Assembly (NCBI RefSeq): GCF_024612015.1
Contig: NZ_CP102512.1
Coordinates: forward strand, 10,292,001 to 10,356,000
Direction of reading: 5' to 3'
DNA length: 64,000 bases
Source: Streptomyces sp. CA-210063
Lineage (GTDB): Bacteria > Actinomycetota > Actinomycetes > Streptomycetales > Streptomycetaceae
Part shown: one piece after another, positions 50,781-59,169 of the stretch
How positions within the stretch are numbered: the stretch's first letter is position 1
Layout: each line of letters begins with the position of its first letter
The notes under the pieces: model-generated
Seen by the model: the letters and a program-made list of their open reading frames with translations, nothing else
The model's database searches: none
What the model was told of the DNA's origin: nothing
Translations under genes and position numbers: made by a program

Positions 50781-51220
50781 CACCGCTCCTCGCGCGGGCG
50801 CGGAGCACCCGACATCCAGGAGGTCACCGTCACCGTGGTGCCCGAGCCGGGGCGGCTGTCGATCGCGAACTCGTGGACCAGCCGCCGGGCGCCGCCGAGC
50901 CCCATCCCCAGCCCCTCGCCGGAGGTGTAGCCGTCGACGAGCGCCTGGTCGAGATCCGTGATGCCCGGCCCCTCGTCGCTGAACGTCAGCCGCAGACCCC
51001 GTGCGCCGCCCTTGTCCACCGGCTCGCACTCCATCTGGCCCCCGCCGCCGTGGACCAGGGTGTTGCGGGCCAACTCGCTGGCGGCGGTGACCAGTTTGGT
51101 CTGCTCGACCAGACCGAAGCCGAGCTGGGCGGCCGCCTGCCGCACATGCTGGCGTACCCACACGAGATCCAGGTCCGAGTGGATCGGCAGGCAGGCGGAG
51201 ATGCCGCCGGCGGTCTGCAT
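50780..51220 (-). CDS. rsbT: RsbT-type serine/threonine switch kinase
   Basis: A 146-residue GHKL kinase. The N-box is TAASELARNTLVHGGGG, G1 is FSDEGPGITDLDQAL and G2 is GLGMGLGGARRLVHEF, all as in RsbT. Known biology: RsbT sits on the RsbR-RsbS stressosome, phosphorylates both STAS proteins on stress and then activates a PP2C phosphatase. The ATG at 51220 overlaps the rsbS stop (TGATG), with AGGAG eight bases upstream. Confidence 0.92.
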   Translation of the reverse strand: MQTAGGISACLPIHSDLDLVWVRQHVRQAAAQLGFGLVEQTKLVTAASELARNTLVHGGGGQMECEPVDKGGARGLRLTFSDEGPGITDLDQALVDGYTSGEGLGMGLGGARRLVHEFAIDSRPGSGTTVTVTSWMSGAPRPREER

Positions 51221-51660
51221 CACGGACTCTCCTGGCGGGCGTGCCCCCGGCGGGGAAAGGTCGGGTCCGATTCGCCGAGGAGACGCATCGCCTCCTCGGT
51301 GCTGAGCGCGGTGCGCAGACCCGGCAGGGTCAGCCCCAGCTCCACCAGGGTGATCGCCACGGCCGGCCGCATCCCCGCCACCACCGTCCTCGCGGCGAGC
51401 AGACTCGTCTGCGCGGCGATGTCGCCGAGCACCCTGCCCAGGAACGAGTCGACGATCTCCACACCGGAGAGATCGATGACCACGCCCGTCGCCCCGCTGC
51501 GCGCGACCGTGTCGCTGATGTCCTGCTGGAGCTGCTCCGCCGTGCCGTCGTGCAGATCTCCCTGGAGCGACACCAGGAGGACGTCACCGAGCTTGAGGAC
51601 GGGTACGGTTCCGCCGTACGGCGACGGCCCGCCGTACGACGGGGGGAAGTCGCCGCTCAC
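51220..51660 (-). CDS. rsbS: RsbS-type STAS scaffold protein
   Basis: A 146-residue STAS protein. A ~20-residue Pro/Gly/Tyr-rich N-terminus precedes the domain: VPVLKLGDVLLVSLQGDL, VVIDLSGVEIVDSFLGRV with the predicted phospho-serine in VDSF, then AGMRPAVAITLVELGLTL as in RsbS. It is the core stressosome subunit that holds RsbT. It starts with GTG at 51660, overlapping the RsbR stop (GTGA). Confidence 0.92.
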   Translation of the reverse strand: MSGDFPPSYGGPSPYGGTVPVLKLGDVLLVSLQGDLHDGTAEQLQQDISDTVARSGATGVVIDLSGVEIVDSFLGRVLGDIAAQTSLLAARTVVAGMRPAVAITLVELGLTLPGLRTALSTEEAMRLLGESDPTFPRRGHARQESP

Positions 51661-52556
51661 CTGGGCCCCGAACCGGTGGGCTCGTGGGACACGATGTCCG
51701 TGCCCTGTTCCCGCAACGCGTAGGCGAGTGCGTCCGCGAGGCTCGCGCGGGTGAGCACCGAGCTCAGGTCGATGCCCAGATGGACGATGGTCTGCGCGAT
51801 GGCCGGCCGGATGCCGGAGACGATGCACTCGGCTCCCATCAGCCTCGCCGCCTCCACAGTCTTCATGAGGTGCTGGGCCACCAGGGAGTCGACGGTCGGC
51901 ACCCCGGTGATGTCCAGGATGGCGAACCTGGCGTGCTGCTCGACGATCGAGTTCAGCAGGGTCTCCATCACGACCTGGCTACGGGCGCTGTCCAGCGTGC
52001 CGATCAGGGGGACGGCGACGATGCCCTCCCACAGCTTGATCACCGGCGTGGCGACCTCCATGAGCTGCAGGCGCTGCCGGTTGATGACCTCCTCCACATC
52101 GCTCAGGGCCGTCTCCAGCACGACCAGACGCAGGGTGCCCATGAGGACCGTCAGGGTCGTGGTGCACTCACGGAGGTGTTCGGCGGGCACATCGGAGAGC
52201 TCGGCGACGAGGAGTTCGGTGATGGGCGGCCGTAGCGCGTCCACCTCGGCGGAGATCTGGGTGATGGTGGAACCGGCCCGGGCCCGGGAGGCAGCCGTCC
52301 GCGCCAACTGCTCGCGTACGACGTGGAAGCCACCGGCCTCCGCGTCCTCGACGCTGGCCGCGGAGGCCACGGCGGCGAGCGCGTCCACGACGGCCCGGCC
52401 CGCCTCCACCGCCTCGTCCCGGGAATGGGTGAAGACGGTACGGAACAGCGGCGCGTCGGCCCAGCGCTGCGCGATCTGCTCCTGTCGACCGCGCAGGAAG
52501 TCCGTCACTTCCTGCGCAGGTGTCATCTGCTGGTCTGCCGTGTCCTGTCCCGGCAC
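51657..52556 (-). CDS. rsbR: RsbR-type stressosome sensor (N-terminal globin-like helical domain plus STAS)
   Basis: A 299-residue protein. The N-terminal ~165 helical residues (DFLRGRQEQIAQRWADAPLF and so on) form the variable sensor. The STAS domain (~175-290) has ILDITGVPTVDSLVAQHLMK and SGIRPAIAQTIVHLGIDLSS. The first phospho-site is Ser where B. subtilis RsbRA has Thr171 (VDT), and a Thr is kept in AQTIV. GAGGAGAGA supports the GTG at 52556. First gene of the operon; it likely assembles with RsbS into the 1.8-MDa type stressosome. Confidence 0.9.
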   Translation of the reverse strand: MPGQDTADQQMTPAQEVTDFLRGRQEQIAQRWADAPLFRTVFTHSRDEAVEAGRAVVDALAAVASAASVEDAEAGGFHVVREQLARTAASRARAGSTITQISAEVDALRPPITELLVAELSDVPAEHLRECTTTLTVLMGTLRLVVLETALSDVEEVINRQRLQLMEVATPVIKLWEGIVAVPLIGTLDSARSQVVMETLLNSIVEQHARFAILDITGVPTVDSLVAQHLMKTVEAARLMGAECIVSGIRPAIAQTIVHLGIDLSSVLTRASLADALAYALREQGTDIVSHEPTGSGPR

Positions 52557-52712
52557 GGGTCTCTCCTCACTTGCTGTCGCGCCTCCCCGCTTCGGGAAAC
52601 GTCTGGTGTGCGTGGTCATCGGTGGGGCCGGACACGACCCGCTCGCCCGGCTCCACGGTCAACTCCTGGATCCACAGCTGACAGTGTTCGGGATGCCTGC
52701 AAGAGTGGGCCC

Positions 52713-53186
52713 GTGACTTCTTCTCCCCACCCGCGGCCCGACGAGGTGGCGCGTGTGACCTCCGAGGCGGCCGAGCTGCTGGAGGTCCTGTGGGGGCGCG
52801 CCTCGACGGCGCCGGTGTCCGCCTCCCAGATCCGCGTGCTGTTCGTGCTGGAACACAACGACGGCATCAATCTGCGTACGCTCGCCGACGCCCTCGGCTC
52901 CACGCCGCCCTCCACCAGCCGGCTGTGCGACCGACTGGAGGCGGTGGGCTTCGTCGAGCGCCGGGCCGGTACGGCCAGCAGGCGCGAGCTGTCTCTGCGG
53001 CTGAGCCGACGTGGACGGTCCTTCCTGGTGGACCTGCGTGCCCGCCGCGAACGCGCCCTGCGGTCCGTGGTGGAGCAGATGCCGGCCGCGCGGAGGACCG
53101 CGCTGCTGGAGGGGCTGGAGGCGTTCCGAGCCGCCGCCGCGACACAGATCCACGCGGGCGACGCCACCGACGCCCGAAGCGCCTGA
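52713..53186 (+). CDS. MarR-like winged-helix regulator
   Basis: A ~157-residue regulator with APVSASQIRVLFVLEHNDGI, LRTLADALGSTPPSTSRLCD, RLEAVGFVERRAGTASRREL and a C-terminal helical dimer region. It is paralogous to the regulator at 47550-47963. It is divergent from rsbR with a ~155-bp gap, so it may control the stressosome operon. The GTG at 52713 is chosen; GTG 52755 is possible. Confidence 0.82.
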   Translation: MTSSPHPRPDEVARVTSEAAELLEVLWGRASTAPVSASQIRVLFVLEHNDGINLRTLADALGSTPPSTSRLCDRLEAVGFVERRAGTASRRELSLRLSRRGRSFLVDLRARRERALRSVVEQMPAARRTALLEGLEAFRAAAATQIHAGDATDARSA

Positions 53187-53274
53187 CCGCCGCCGACCCG
53201 ATTGCGGTCCGACAGCCTCATCCCCACCCTTCCCCTCGGCTCGGCCCCGGCTCACTCTGTTGCCTTCCGGTCAT

Positions 53275-53292
53275 AGTTGTCAAACGACAACT
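53275..53292. promoter_or_regulatory. Dyad AGTTGTC-AAAC-GACAACT, MarR-operator-like
   Basis: A perfect 7-bp inverted repeat of the TTGTC-N4-GACAA type typical of MarR-family operators. It sits between two convergent genes rather than at a promoter, 17 bp before the hairpin at 53317-53358. Confidence 0.45.
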
Positions 53293-53316
53293 GTTGACCA
53301 TGCGCACACCCCGCGT

Positions 53317-53358
53317 CGCGCCGACGGAACAGGCCAAATGGCGCTGTCCGTCGGCGCG
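53317..53358. terminator. Bidirectional hairpin between MarR-like and STAS genes
   Basis: A 12-bp perfect stem (CGCGCCGACGGA with TCCGTCGGCGCG) extends by four more pairs after one bulge. It lies 10 bp beyond the STAS stop codon and serves both convergent genes. Confidence 0.65.
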
Positions 53359-53368
53359 TCGAGAGCGG

Positions 53369-53773
53369 CTACTCCTCCGCCGGAGGCTCGTCCGGCAAGG
53401 GGGCGACCTGCCCGGAGTCCACGGCGGTCAGTGCCTCGTCGACGCTGTCCACCGTCGCCACCGTGATGCTCACGCCGGTGAGATCGAGGATCCGCCGTAC
53501 GGCCGGCGCCGGGGCGATGATGTACACGCCGCCCGGGATCCGCCGCACCTCCTGGTAGGTCCGCAGGATGATGTTCATGCCGGACGAGTCCATGAAGGGG
53601 ACGGCCGACACGTCCAGCAGGAAATGCCGTCGGCCGTGGCGCAGTTGGTTCGCCAGATGATGTTGCAGCTCGGTCGCCGTGTCGATGTCCAGTTCTCCCT
53701 CGATCGTGAGCAGCACGGCGTCGTCCCGGGGCAGTTCGACCTTGATCGACAGGGGATTCTGGGCAACGGACAC
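53369..53773 (-). CDS. STAS-domain anti-sigma factor antagonist
   Basis: A 134-residue SpoIIAA/RsbV/BldG-type protein. The phospho-acceptor segment is FLLDVSAVPFMDSSGMNIIL with the serine in DSSG. The strand VLLTIEGELDIDTATELQHH is typical, and an acidic tail (PLPDEPPAEE) follows. When dephosphorylated, it should bind a HATPase anti-sigma factor and release a SigB-type sigma factor. GGAGG precedes the GTG start. It has its own SigB-type promoter in the 116-bp gap after the sigma gene upstream. Confidence 0.92.
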   Translation of the reverse strand: MSVAQNPLSIKVELPRDDAVLLTIEGELDIDTATELQHHLANQLRHGRRHFLLDVSAVPFMDSSGMNIILRTYQEVRRIPGGVYIIAPAPAVRRILDLTGVSITVATVDSVDEALTAVDSGQVAPLPDEPPAEE

Positions 53774-53855
53774 AAGGACCTCCCGGCGCTACGGATCGGG
53801 GACGAGTGCCCCGATGCACGGATGTGACGCATCGACCGGCGATGCGCCCGTGCGC

Positions 53856-53880
53856 ATACCCGCGAATCGTCGGGACACAC
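53856..53880 (-). promoter_or_regulatory. SigB-type promoter before the STAS gene
   Basis: On the minus strand GTGT-N15-GGGTAT matches the S. coelicolor SigB consensus GNNT-N14/16-GGGTAY exactly. The -10 element lies 83 bp before the STAS start, in the intergenic gap, not inside a gene. Confidence 0.65.
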
Positions 53881-53889
53881 AGGCCCCGA

Positions 53890-54765
53890 TCAGGCGATCC
53901 CGGGTTCCAGGAGCCCAACGCGCAGCCGCTTGATGATGCGGCTGATCAGCCGCGACACATGCATCTGGGAGACCCCGAGCTGCTCGGCGATCTGAGACTG
54001 GGTCAGCTCCTCCACGAACCGCAGATGGAGGATCCGGCGCTCACGGTCGTCGAGTTCGGCGATCAGCGGTGCCAACGACTGGAAGTCGTCGACGAGTTCC
54101 AGCGACGGGTCCTCCTCGCCGATGAGGTCGCCCAGCACGGTGTCGCCGTCCTCGCCGCCCTCGGAGGTGAGCGCCGCGTCGAGCGAGGAGGTGTTGTAGC
54201 CGTTGGACGCCTTGCGCGCCTCGACGACCTCCTCCTCGGTCAGGGACATCAGCTCGGACAGCTCACGCGTCGTCGGCATGCGGCCCAGCCGGGACTGCAG
54301 TTCGTCCGTCGCGCGCGCCAGTTCCACCCGCGCCTCCTGCAGCCGCCGCGGCACATGCACCGCCCAGCTGGTGTCCCGGAAGAAGCGCTTGATCTCGCCG
54401 ACGATGTAGGGAACGGCGAACGTGGTGAACTCCACCTCACGGGACAGCTCGAACCGGTCGATGGCCTTGATCAGCCCGATGGTCCCGACCTGGACGATGT
54501 CCTCCAGCGAGTCCTCACGGCCCCGGAAGCGCGAGGCCGCGTACCGCACGAGCGACAGGTTCATCTCGATGAGCGTGTTGCGCACGTACTGGTAGGTGTG
54601 TGTGCCCTCCTCCAGCATGGCCAGCCGGTCGAAGAACTGCCGCGACATCTCGCGCGCGTCCCTCGGCCTGACCTGTGACGGGTCCTCGATCCGGGGCAGG
54701 CCCACCCCGTCCGTCATGACCCTCGCCCCCGCCGCGGCCGTTGTCCGTGCCGTCACGGCTGCCAT
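53890..54765 (-). CDS. RNA polymerase sigma factor, SigB/SigF family
   Basis: A ~291-residue sigma-70 protein of the SigB/F/G group. Region 2 contains NLSLVRYAASRFRGREDSLE and IGLIKAIDRFELSREVEF; TTFAVPYIVGEIKRFFRDTS leads to region 3; region 4 is RERRILHLRFVEELTQSQIA, then EQLGVSQMHVSRLISRI. An AGGGGTGG site favours the ATG at 54765; a longer frame to 54888 would add an unlikely arginine-rich leader. Likely controlled by anti-sigma HATPases and STAS antagonists encoded around it. A weaker SigB-like site (GAGT-N13-GGGTAC) lies at 54817-54839. Confidence 0.92.
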   Translation of the reverse strand: MAAVTARTTAAAGARVMTDGVGLPRIEDPSQVRPRDAREMSRQFFDRLAMLEEGTHTYQYVRNTLIEMNLSLVRYAASRFRGREDSLEDIVQVGTIGLIKAIDRFELSREVEFTTFAVPYIVGEIKRFFRDTSWAVHVPRRLQEARVELARATDELQSRLGRMPTTRELSELMSLTEEEVVEARKASNGYNTSSLDAALTSEGGEDGDTVLGDLIGEEDPSLELVDDFQSLAPLIAELDDRERRILHLRFVEELTQSQIAEQLGVSQMHVSRLISRIIKRLRVGLLEPGIA

Positions 54766-54816
54766 GCTGTCCACCCCTCTCGCCCGAAGCCTTGCTGCCA
54801 TCCCTCGCATGCCCCG

Positions 54817-54839
54817 GTACCCGCGACTCAGTCCAACTC
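54817..54839 (-). promoter_or_regulatory. Possible SigB-type promoter of the sigma gene
   Basis: GAGT-N13-GGGTAC on the minus strand, 52 bp before the sigma start. The spacer is one base shorter than the consensus, so autoregulation is only suggested. Confidence 0.35.
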
Positions 54840-55077
54840 GGTTGTGAAAGGGACCGTGTTGCTCCGCACTCTGGCCTGAAGTCGCCACCGGAGCCGGCCG
54901 TCGTCACCACGATCGCGCGCACCGCTGTTTGCCCACCGGATCGCGGGGCAAGCGGAGTTCCACGCCTCCTGACCGGAGGCACGTCGGCGAAAGCGGTGTT
55001 CCGCGCACGGGTCCTGGTCACCCGCCCACCGTTTCCCGCCACCCTTCCCTGAAAGCGTCGTTCAGGAGCGATTTCGC

Positions 55078-55917
55078 ATGCTGGTCAATGTGTCCACACA
55101 CGGTTCCGGTACATCCGTACGTCCCGGCACGCCCGACAGGAGGACGCACGACGACGCCCCCGACACCGCCACCGCCTTCGCCCGGCTCGCGGCGATGGAG
55201 GAAGGGCCCGAGCGCGACGTCGTACGAGACGAACTGGTGCGGGCCTGGCTGCCCATGGCGCACCGCATCGCCGGCCGCTTCCGCAATCGCGGCGAGTCAC
55301 TGGAGGACCTGCGCCAGGTCGCCGCGATGGGCCTGGTCAAGGCGGTGGACCGCTACGAGCCCGAACGGGGGGCGTTCGAGAGCTACGCCGTGCCCACCAT
55401 CACCGGAGAGATCAAGCGGCACTTTCGCGACCGGATGTGGACGCTCCGCGTCCCCCGGCGTGTCCAGGACCTCCGCAACAAGGTGCGCGTGGCACGGCGT
55501 GAGCTGAGCCAGACCGCCGACGGCGGCGCCGAGCCCTCGGTCGCCGACGTCGCCGCCCACACGGGGCTCACGGAGGAGGAGGTCAACGCCGGGATGGAGG
55601 CGCTGGAAAGCTTCAGTGCCCTGTCGCTGGACGCGGAGATGTCCTCGGGCGACGACGGCTACAGTCTCGCCGACACCCTCGGCGCGCCCGACGCTGCGTA
55701 CGACGTCGTCGTGGACCGGGAGGCCGCCAAGGAAGGGCTGCGCCGGCTGCCCGAACGTGAGCGCGCCATCCTCTACATGCGCTTCTTCGAGGACATGACG
55801 CAGAACCGCATCGCCGACCGCCTCGGCATCTCCCAGATGCACGTCTCCCGCCTCATCAACCGCAGCTGCGCCCGCGTCCGGGACGAGGCCCTCGGCCGGA
55901 CCACCCCTTCTTCCTGA
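55078..55917 (+). CDS. RNA polymerase sigma factor, SigB/SigF family (second)
   Basis: A 279-residue sigma factor. After a ~30-residue hydrophilic start come region 2 (PMAHRIAGRFRNRGESLEDL, MGLVKAVDRYEPERGAFES), YAVPTITGEIKRHFRDRMWT, region 3 and region 4 (RERAILYMRFFEDMTQNRIA, DRLGISQMHVSRLINRS). It is divergent from and clearly paralogous to the sigma factor at 53890-54765. The ribosome site CAGGAG at 55063 lies within a potential hairpin (CCTGAA...TTCAGG, 55048-55066). It may recognise an overlapping promoter set. Confidence 0.92.
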   Translation: MLVNVSTHGSGTSVRPGTPDRRTHDDAPDTATAFARLAAMEEGPERDVVRDELVRAWLPMAHRIAGRFRNRGESLEDLRQVAAMGLVKAVDRYEPERGAFESYAVPTITGEIKRHFRDRMWTLRVPRRVQDLRNKVRVARRELSQTADGGAEPSVADVAAHTGLTEEEVNAGMEALESFSALSLDAEMSSGDDGYSLADTLGAPDAAYDVVVDREAAKEGLRRLPERERAILYMRFFEDMTQNRIADRLGISQMHVSRLINRSCARVRDEALGRTTPSS

Positions 55918-56004
55918 CCCGTCCGCCGTGCGCCGTCGTGCCGACGACCCTTCTGCCGGTCCTCTGCCGGACTCCGCCGTCCCCGATCACCGAGGAGTTA
56001 AAAG

Positions 56005-56310
56005 ATGCTGATGCCCCATCCCGCGACCCTGCGCACTCTCGTCGAGGAGTACGAGTCACTCGTGGCCCACGACGGCGAGGGGAGCGACCCGCAGACCGCG
56101 CGCCGCGCGCAGGACCTGGCGTACACGTTGTGCGTGTCCACGGGCACCCGCGACGTCCGCCGGGCGCTGGAGGTGGCGCGCGGCCGGCTCGCCGCCGCGC
56201 AGGCGACCGCGACCGCGGAACTGTGCGGGAACCGGGTGACACTCCCGAAAGATTCCGACAGCCATGGTCCGGGCACGAGCGGGTATGCGGCGCTTCATGA
56301 ACAGTGCTGA
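56005..56310 (+). CDS. DUF5133-like small protein
   Basis: A 101-residue helical protein. MLMPHPATLRTLVEEYESLV and RRAQDLAYTLCVSTGTRDVR match DUF5133, a Streptomyces family of unknown function often found near stress sigma genes. GAGGAG lies ahead of the ATG. It is 90 bp downstream of the second sigma factor and may be co-transcribed with it. Confidence 0.75.
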   Translation: MLMPHPATLRTLVEEYESLVAHDGEGSDPQTARRAQDLAYTLCVSTGTRDVRRALEVARGRLAAAQATATAELCGNRVTLPKDSDSHGPGTSGYAALHEQC

Positions 56311-56337
56311 GCCGAGCTGTCCCGAACCGTCGCTCCC

Positions 56338-56814
56338 GTGGACATGAGGCCCTCGATGGAACGCCACCCGACCGGAAACCAGGCCACAGCTCCCGTGGAG
56401 GGTGCGTCCGCCCGGGCGGCGCGGCCGCCGCTCGCGATCACCAGTGCCGCGGCGGCCCGCCGCCATGTGCGGGCGTTCGTGGGGGAGCGATGGCGCTCCC
56501 CGGCCGGGCCGCCGACCGAGGAGGCGATGATCGATCTCATCCTCGTCGTCTCCGAACTGGTCACGAACGCGGTCCGGCACGGTGGTGGCGTCGCCGGTTT
56601 CGACGTCACCCTCACCTCTGAAGGCGTGCGGCTGAGCGTGCGGGACCACAGCGCCGCCCTGCCCGTCGGCATCCACGGACCCCGGGTGCTGCCCCGCGCC
56701 GACGAGGGCAGCGGATACGGATGGCCGCTGATCAACCGGCTGTGCAGCGAGGTCGCCGTCGAGCGCCGCGTGGCCGGCGGCAAGACGATCAGCGTGCTCG
56801 TCCCCCTGACCTGA
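56338..56814 (+). CDS. HATPase anti-sigma-type ATP-binding protein
   Basis: A ~158-residue GHKL protein. The N-box is LILVVSELVTNAVRHGGG; G1 is degraded to VRDHSAALP; the lid is EGSGYGWPLINRLCSEV; the final strand is KTISVLVPL. This is the RsbW-like family that binds SigB-type sigma factors or STAS antagonists. The start could be GTG 56338 or ATG 56344/56356. It lies 28 bp after the DUF5133 gene on the same strand. Confidence 0.85.
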   Translation: MDMRPSMERHPTGNQATAPVEGASARAARPPLAITSAAAARRHVRAFVGERWRSPAGPPTEEAMIDLILVVSELVTNAVRHGGGVAGFDVTLTSEGVRLSVRDHSAALPVGIHGPRVLPRADEGSGYGWPLINRLCSEVAVERRVAGGKTISVLVPLT

Positions 56815-56845
56815 CGTCTCACCCCAGACGTCTCACCCTGACGTC

Positions 56846-57280
56846 TCACCAGGGCAGGAAGACGTGGACGTCCTTGCCCTGGTCGTGCACCACCACGCTC
56901 ACCTCGTCGCACAGCGTGTGGATCAGATACCAGCCGATGCCGCCACCCCCCTTGTCGGGGCTGAAGGGGCGCGGCGCGGGCGACGTGGTGCTCGTGTCCC
57001 CCAGCGTCACATGCACCCCGTCGTGGGTGCGACGCATCGTGAGTTCGAAGCGCCCGGGGGCGTACTGCACGGCGTTGGCCGCCAGCTCGGTGACCACCAG
57101 CAGGATGTCGTCCCAGTGCTCGACGGCCACCGGCGGGGACGTGCGCGCGAGCGTGCCCAGGAACCCCTCGGCGGCCGTGCGTGCGCCCGTCACGTCGCCG
57201 AGCTCTCCGTCGAAGGCGGCGTGGCTGTCGTGGATCTCCTCAGCAGTCAGTTTGTCGTCCCTACGCGGTTCTGTCGCCAT
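56846..57280 (-). CDS. HATPase anti-sigma-type ATP-binding protein
   Basis: A 144-residue GHKL protein with N-box ILLVVTELAANAVQYAPG and lid KGGGGIGWYLIHTLCDEVSV; the final strand is DVHVFLPW. The G1 position reads LGDTST, so it is not a canonical DxGxG. A ~30-residue N-terminal extension is hydrophilic. It is convergent with the HATPase gene at 56338-56814 and is 159 bp from the PP2C gene on the same strand, which may share its pathway. Confidence 0.83.
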   Translation of the reverse strand: MATEPRRDDKLTAEEIHDSHAAFDGELGDVTGARTAAEGFLGTLARTSPPVAVEHWDDILLVVTELAANAVQYAPGRFELTMRRTHDGVHVTLGDTSTTSPAPRPFSPDKGGGGIGWYLIHTLCDEVSVVVHDQGKDVHVFLPW

Positions 57281-57438
57281 CTCGTCTTCCCCGGCTCGGC
57301 TCTTCGAGGCGGACGCGATGTCGCGTTCCCCTCCGCCGCTCGTGTTTCCCGCGCAGAGAGCGGCTACGCGTTCGAAAGCGTAGGGAAGTGTGTGGCCTTG
57401 GAGAAGAGAGTGGCCCTCCGGCCCCTGCCGCCGGTGCT

Positions 57439-59169
57439 CTACCGCCCACCCGGCTCACCGCCCTCGGCCGGCGTCCGGAAGACCAGGAGGGCGACATCGT
57501 CGTCGTTGTCGACGGGACGCGCCCGCTCCAGGAGCAGGTCGCAGAACACGTGCAGGGGCCGGTGGGCGAGCGCCGCCGCGTGCTGGCGCAGCCGGGCCAT
57601 GCCCCGGTCGAGGGTGTGCCCCGGGGACTCGATCAGACCGTCCGTGTACAGCACGAGCGTGGACAGCGGCGGCAGCGGGGTGAGCGTGTCGGTACGTGGC
57701 CGGATCAGACCCGTGCCGAGCAGGTGGTCGTGCTCCTCGTCCAGGAAACGGGACCGGCCGTCGTGCGTGATCAGCAGCGGCGGCGGATGCCCGGCGTTGG
57801 TCCACCGCAGCGCCCACGCGTCGTCGCCGTTCCGCTCGACCCGGCCGAAGATCACGGTGGCCATGGACGCCTCGGTCACATGCACCACGGCCTGGTCCAG
57901 CCGTTCCACGATCGAGCTCGGCGGCTCCTCCAGCGCCCAGGCGTAGGCGCGGAGCATGTTGCGGACCTGCGCCATTCCGGCGGCCGCGTCGATGTTGTGC
58001 CCCACCACGTCGCCGATGGCCACGGCCGTGGCCCCGTCGGCCAGCGAGAACACGTCGTACCAGTCGCCGCCGACCTGCGCGGACTCCGAAGCCGACGCGT
58101 AGCGGGCGGCCATGCGCAGCCCCGGCACCTCCGGCATCTGAGGAAGCAGATGGCGCTGCATGGTCTCCGCGATGTGGCGCTGACGCTGGTACAGACGCGC
58201 GTTCTCCAGCGCCAGCCCGGCCCGGCGGGCGATGTCCTCCAGCAGGGACAACTCGGCGTCGGTGAAGGTCCCCGGCCGGTCACTGAGGCCCAGTGTGAGG
58301 GCGCCGAGCACCGCGCGCGGCCCGCGGATGGGCGCGATGGCGGCGGAGCGCATACCCGTCACCTGGAACAGCTTCTGCTGCGCGACCGTGATCCCCGAAT
58401 CCGGCGGGCCCTGATAGGTCTCGGGCCCGGCCAGCGCCGACGCCGCCCCGCGCAGTGCCCGGGACAGCGGCATCAACGACTCCTCGTGCACCGGCGGCAG
58501 CGGGCCCTCCAACTCCTCGCACCGCACCACGGAGCCGTCGTGGTGGGTCGCCACCGTGGTCCGCCAGACGTCGTCGCTCTCGCTGATCAGGTCCACGATC
58601 GCCCAGTCCGCCAGCCTCGGCACCACGAGCCGGACCAGGCGCGCCACCGCCTCGTCGGAGTCCAGCGTGGACGTGAGCCGGGTCGTCGTCTCGGCGAGCA
58701 GCGCCAGCCGGTCCAGCTGCGACAGCGTCGGCGGCTCGGCGGCCGGGAGCACACCGTTCTCGGGGCCGGACTCGTAGAAGAGGACCGCCGCGCCCATCGC
58801 CGGGCCGTCGAGCCGGCAGGGTGTGACCAGCCAGGACACCGGCAGCAGCGTGGCGTCACCGCGCCGGAACCACTCACGGTCCCCGCCGCCCGTACGGCCG
58901 CTGAGGAAGGCGTGCATCATCGGGCACGCGGCCCGGGGCATCGTCTGTCCGAGGTGGTCGCGGTGCAGCAGCTCGTGGGCGTCCCGGCCGACGATTTCGG
59001 CGGCCGTGTGGCGGAGCAGGGCCTCCGCCCGGGCGTTCACCGCGAGGACGGAGCCGTTGCCGTCCACCACGTACATGCCGGCGTGCACGAGGTCGGGCAG
59101 CCCGTCCGGCAACCGCAGAGCCGGGCCGAACGGCTGCGGCTCGGTGTGATCCGGACTCCACGCGCTCAT
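57439..59169 (-). CDS. PAS-GAF-PP2C (SpoIIE) phosphatase
   Basis: A 576-residue signalling phosphatase. PAS occupies ~25-140 (LVHAGMYVVDGNGSVLAVNA, GRDAHELLHRDHLGQTMPR), GAF ~165-340 (LLAETTTRLTSTLDSDEAVA to GLALENARLYQRQRHIAETM) and SpoIIE/PP2C ~355-570 with QVGGDWYDVFSLADGATAVA, IGDVVGHNIDAAAG and LVLYTDGLIE. It likely senses a ligand or redox signal and dephosphorylates a STAS protein. GGAGGAG precedes the ATG at 59169. It resembles the RsbU-like phosphatase at 47968 but has PAS instead of the degenerate HATPase start. Confidence 0.9.
   Translation of the reverse strand: MSAWSPDHTEPQPFGPALRLPDGLPDLVHAGMYVVDGNGSVLAVNARAEALLRHTAAEIVGRDAHELLHRDHLGQTMPRAACPMMHAFLSGRTGGGDREWFRRGDATLLPVSWLVTPCRLDGPAMGAAVLFYESGPENGVLPAAEPPTLSQLDRLALLAETTTRLTSTLDSDEAVARLVRLVVPRLADWAIVDLISESDDVWRTTVATHHDGSVVRCEELEGPLPPVHEESLMPLSRALRGAASALAGPETYQGPPDSGITVAQQKLFQVTGMRSAAIAPIRGPRAVLGALTLGLSDRPGTFTDAELSLLEDIARRAGLALENARLYQRQRHIAETMQRHLLPQMPEVPGLRMAARYASASESAQVGGDWYDVFSLADGATAVAIGDVVGHNIDAAAGMAQVRNMLRAYAWALEEPPSSIVERLDQAVVHVTEASMATVIFGRVERNGDDAWALRWTNAGHPPPLLITHDGRSRFLDEEHDHLLGTGLIRPRTDTLTPLPPLSTLVLYTDGLIESPGHTLDRGMARLRQHAAALAHRPLHVFCDLLLERARPVDNDDDVALLVFRTPAEGGEPGGR

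Noticed and set aside
56281..56286. GGGTAT as a SigB -10 element for the HATPase gene at 56338
   Set aside because: No GNNT element lies 14-16 bp upstream, and the site is inside the DUF5133 reading frame.
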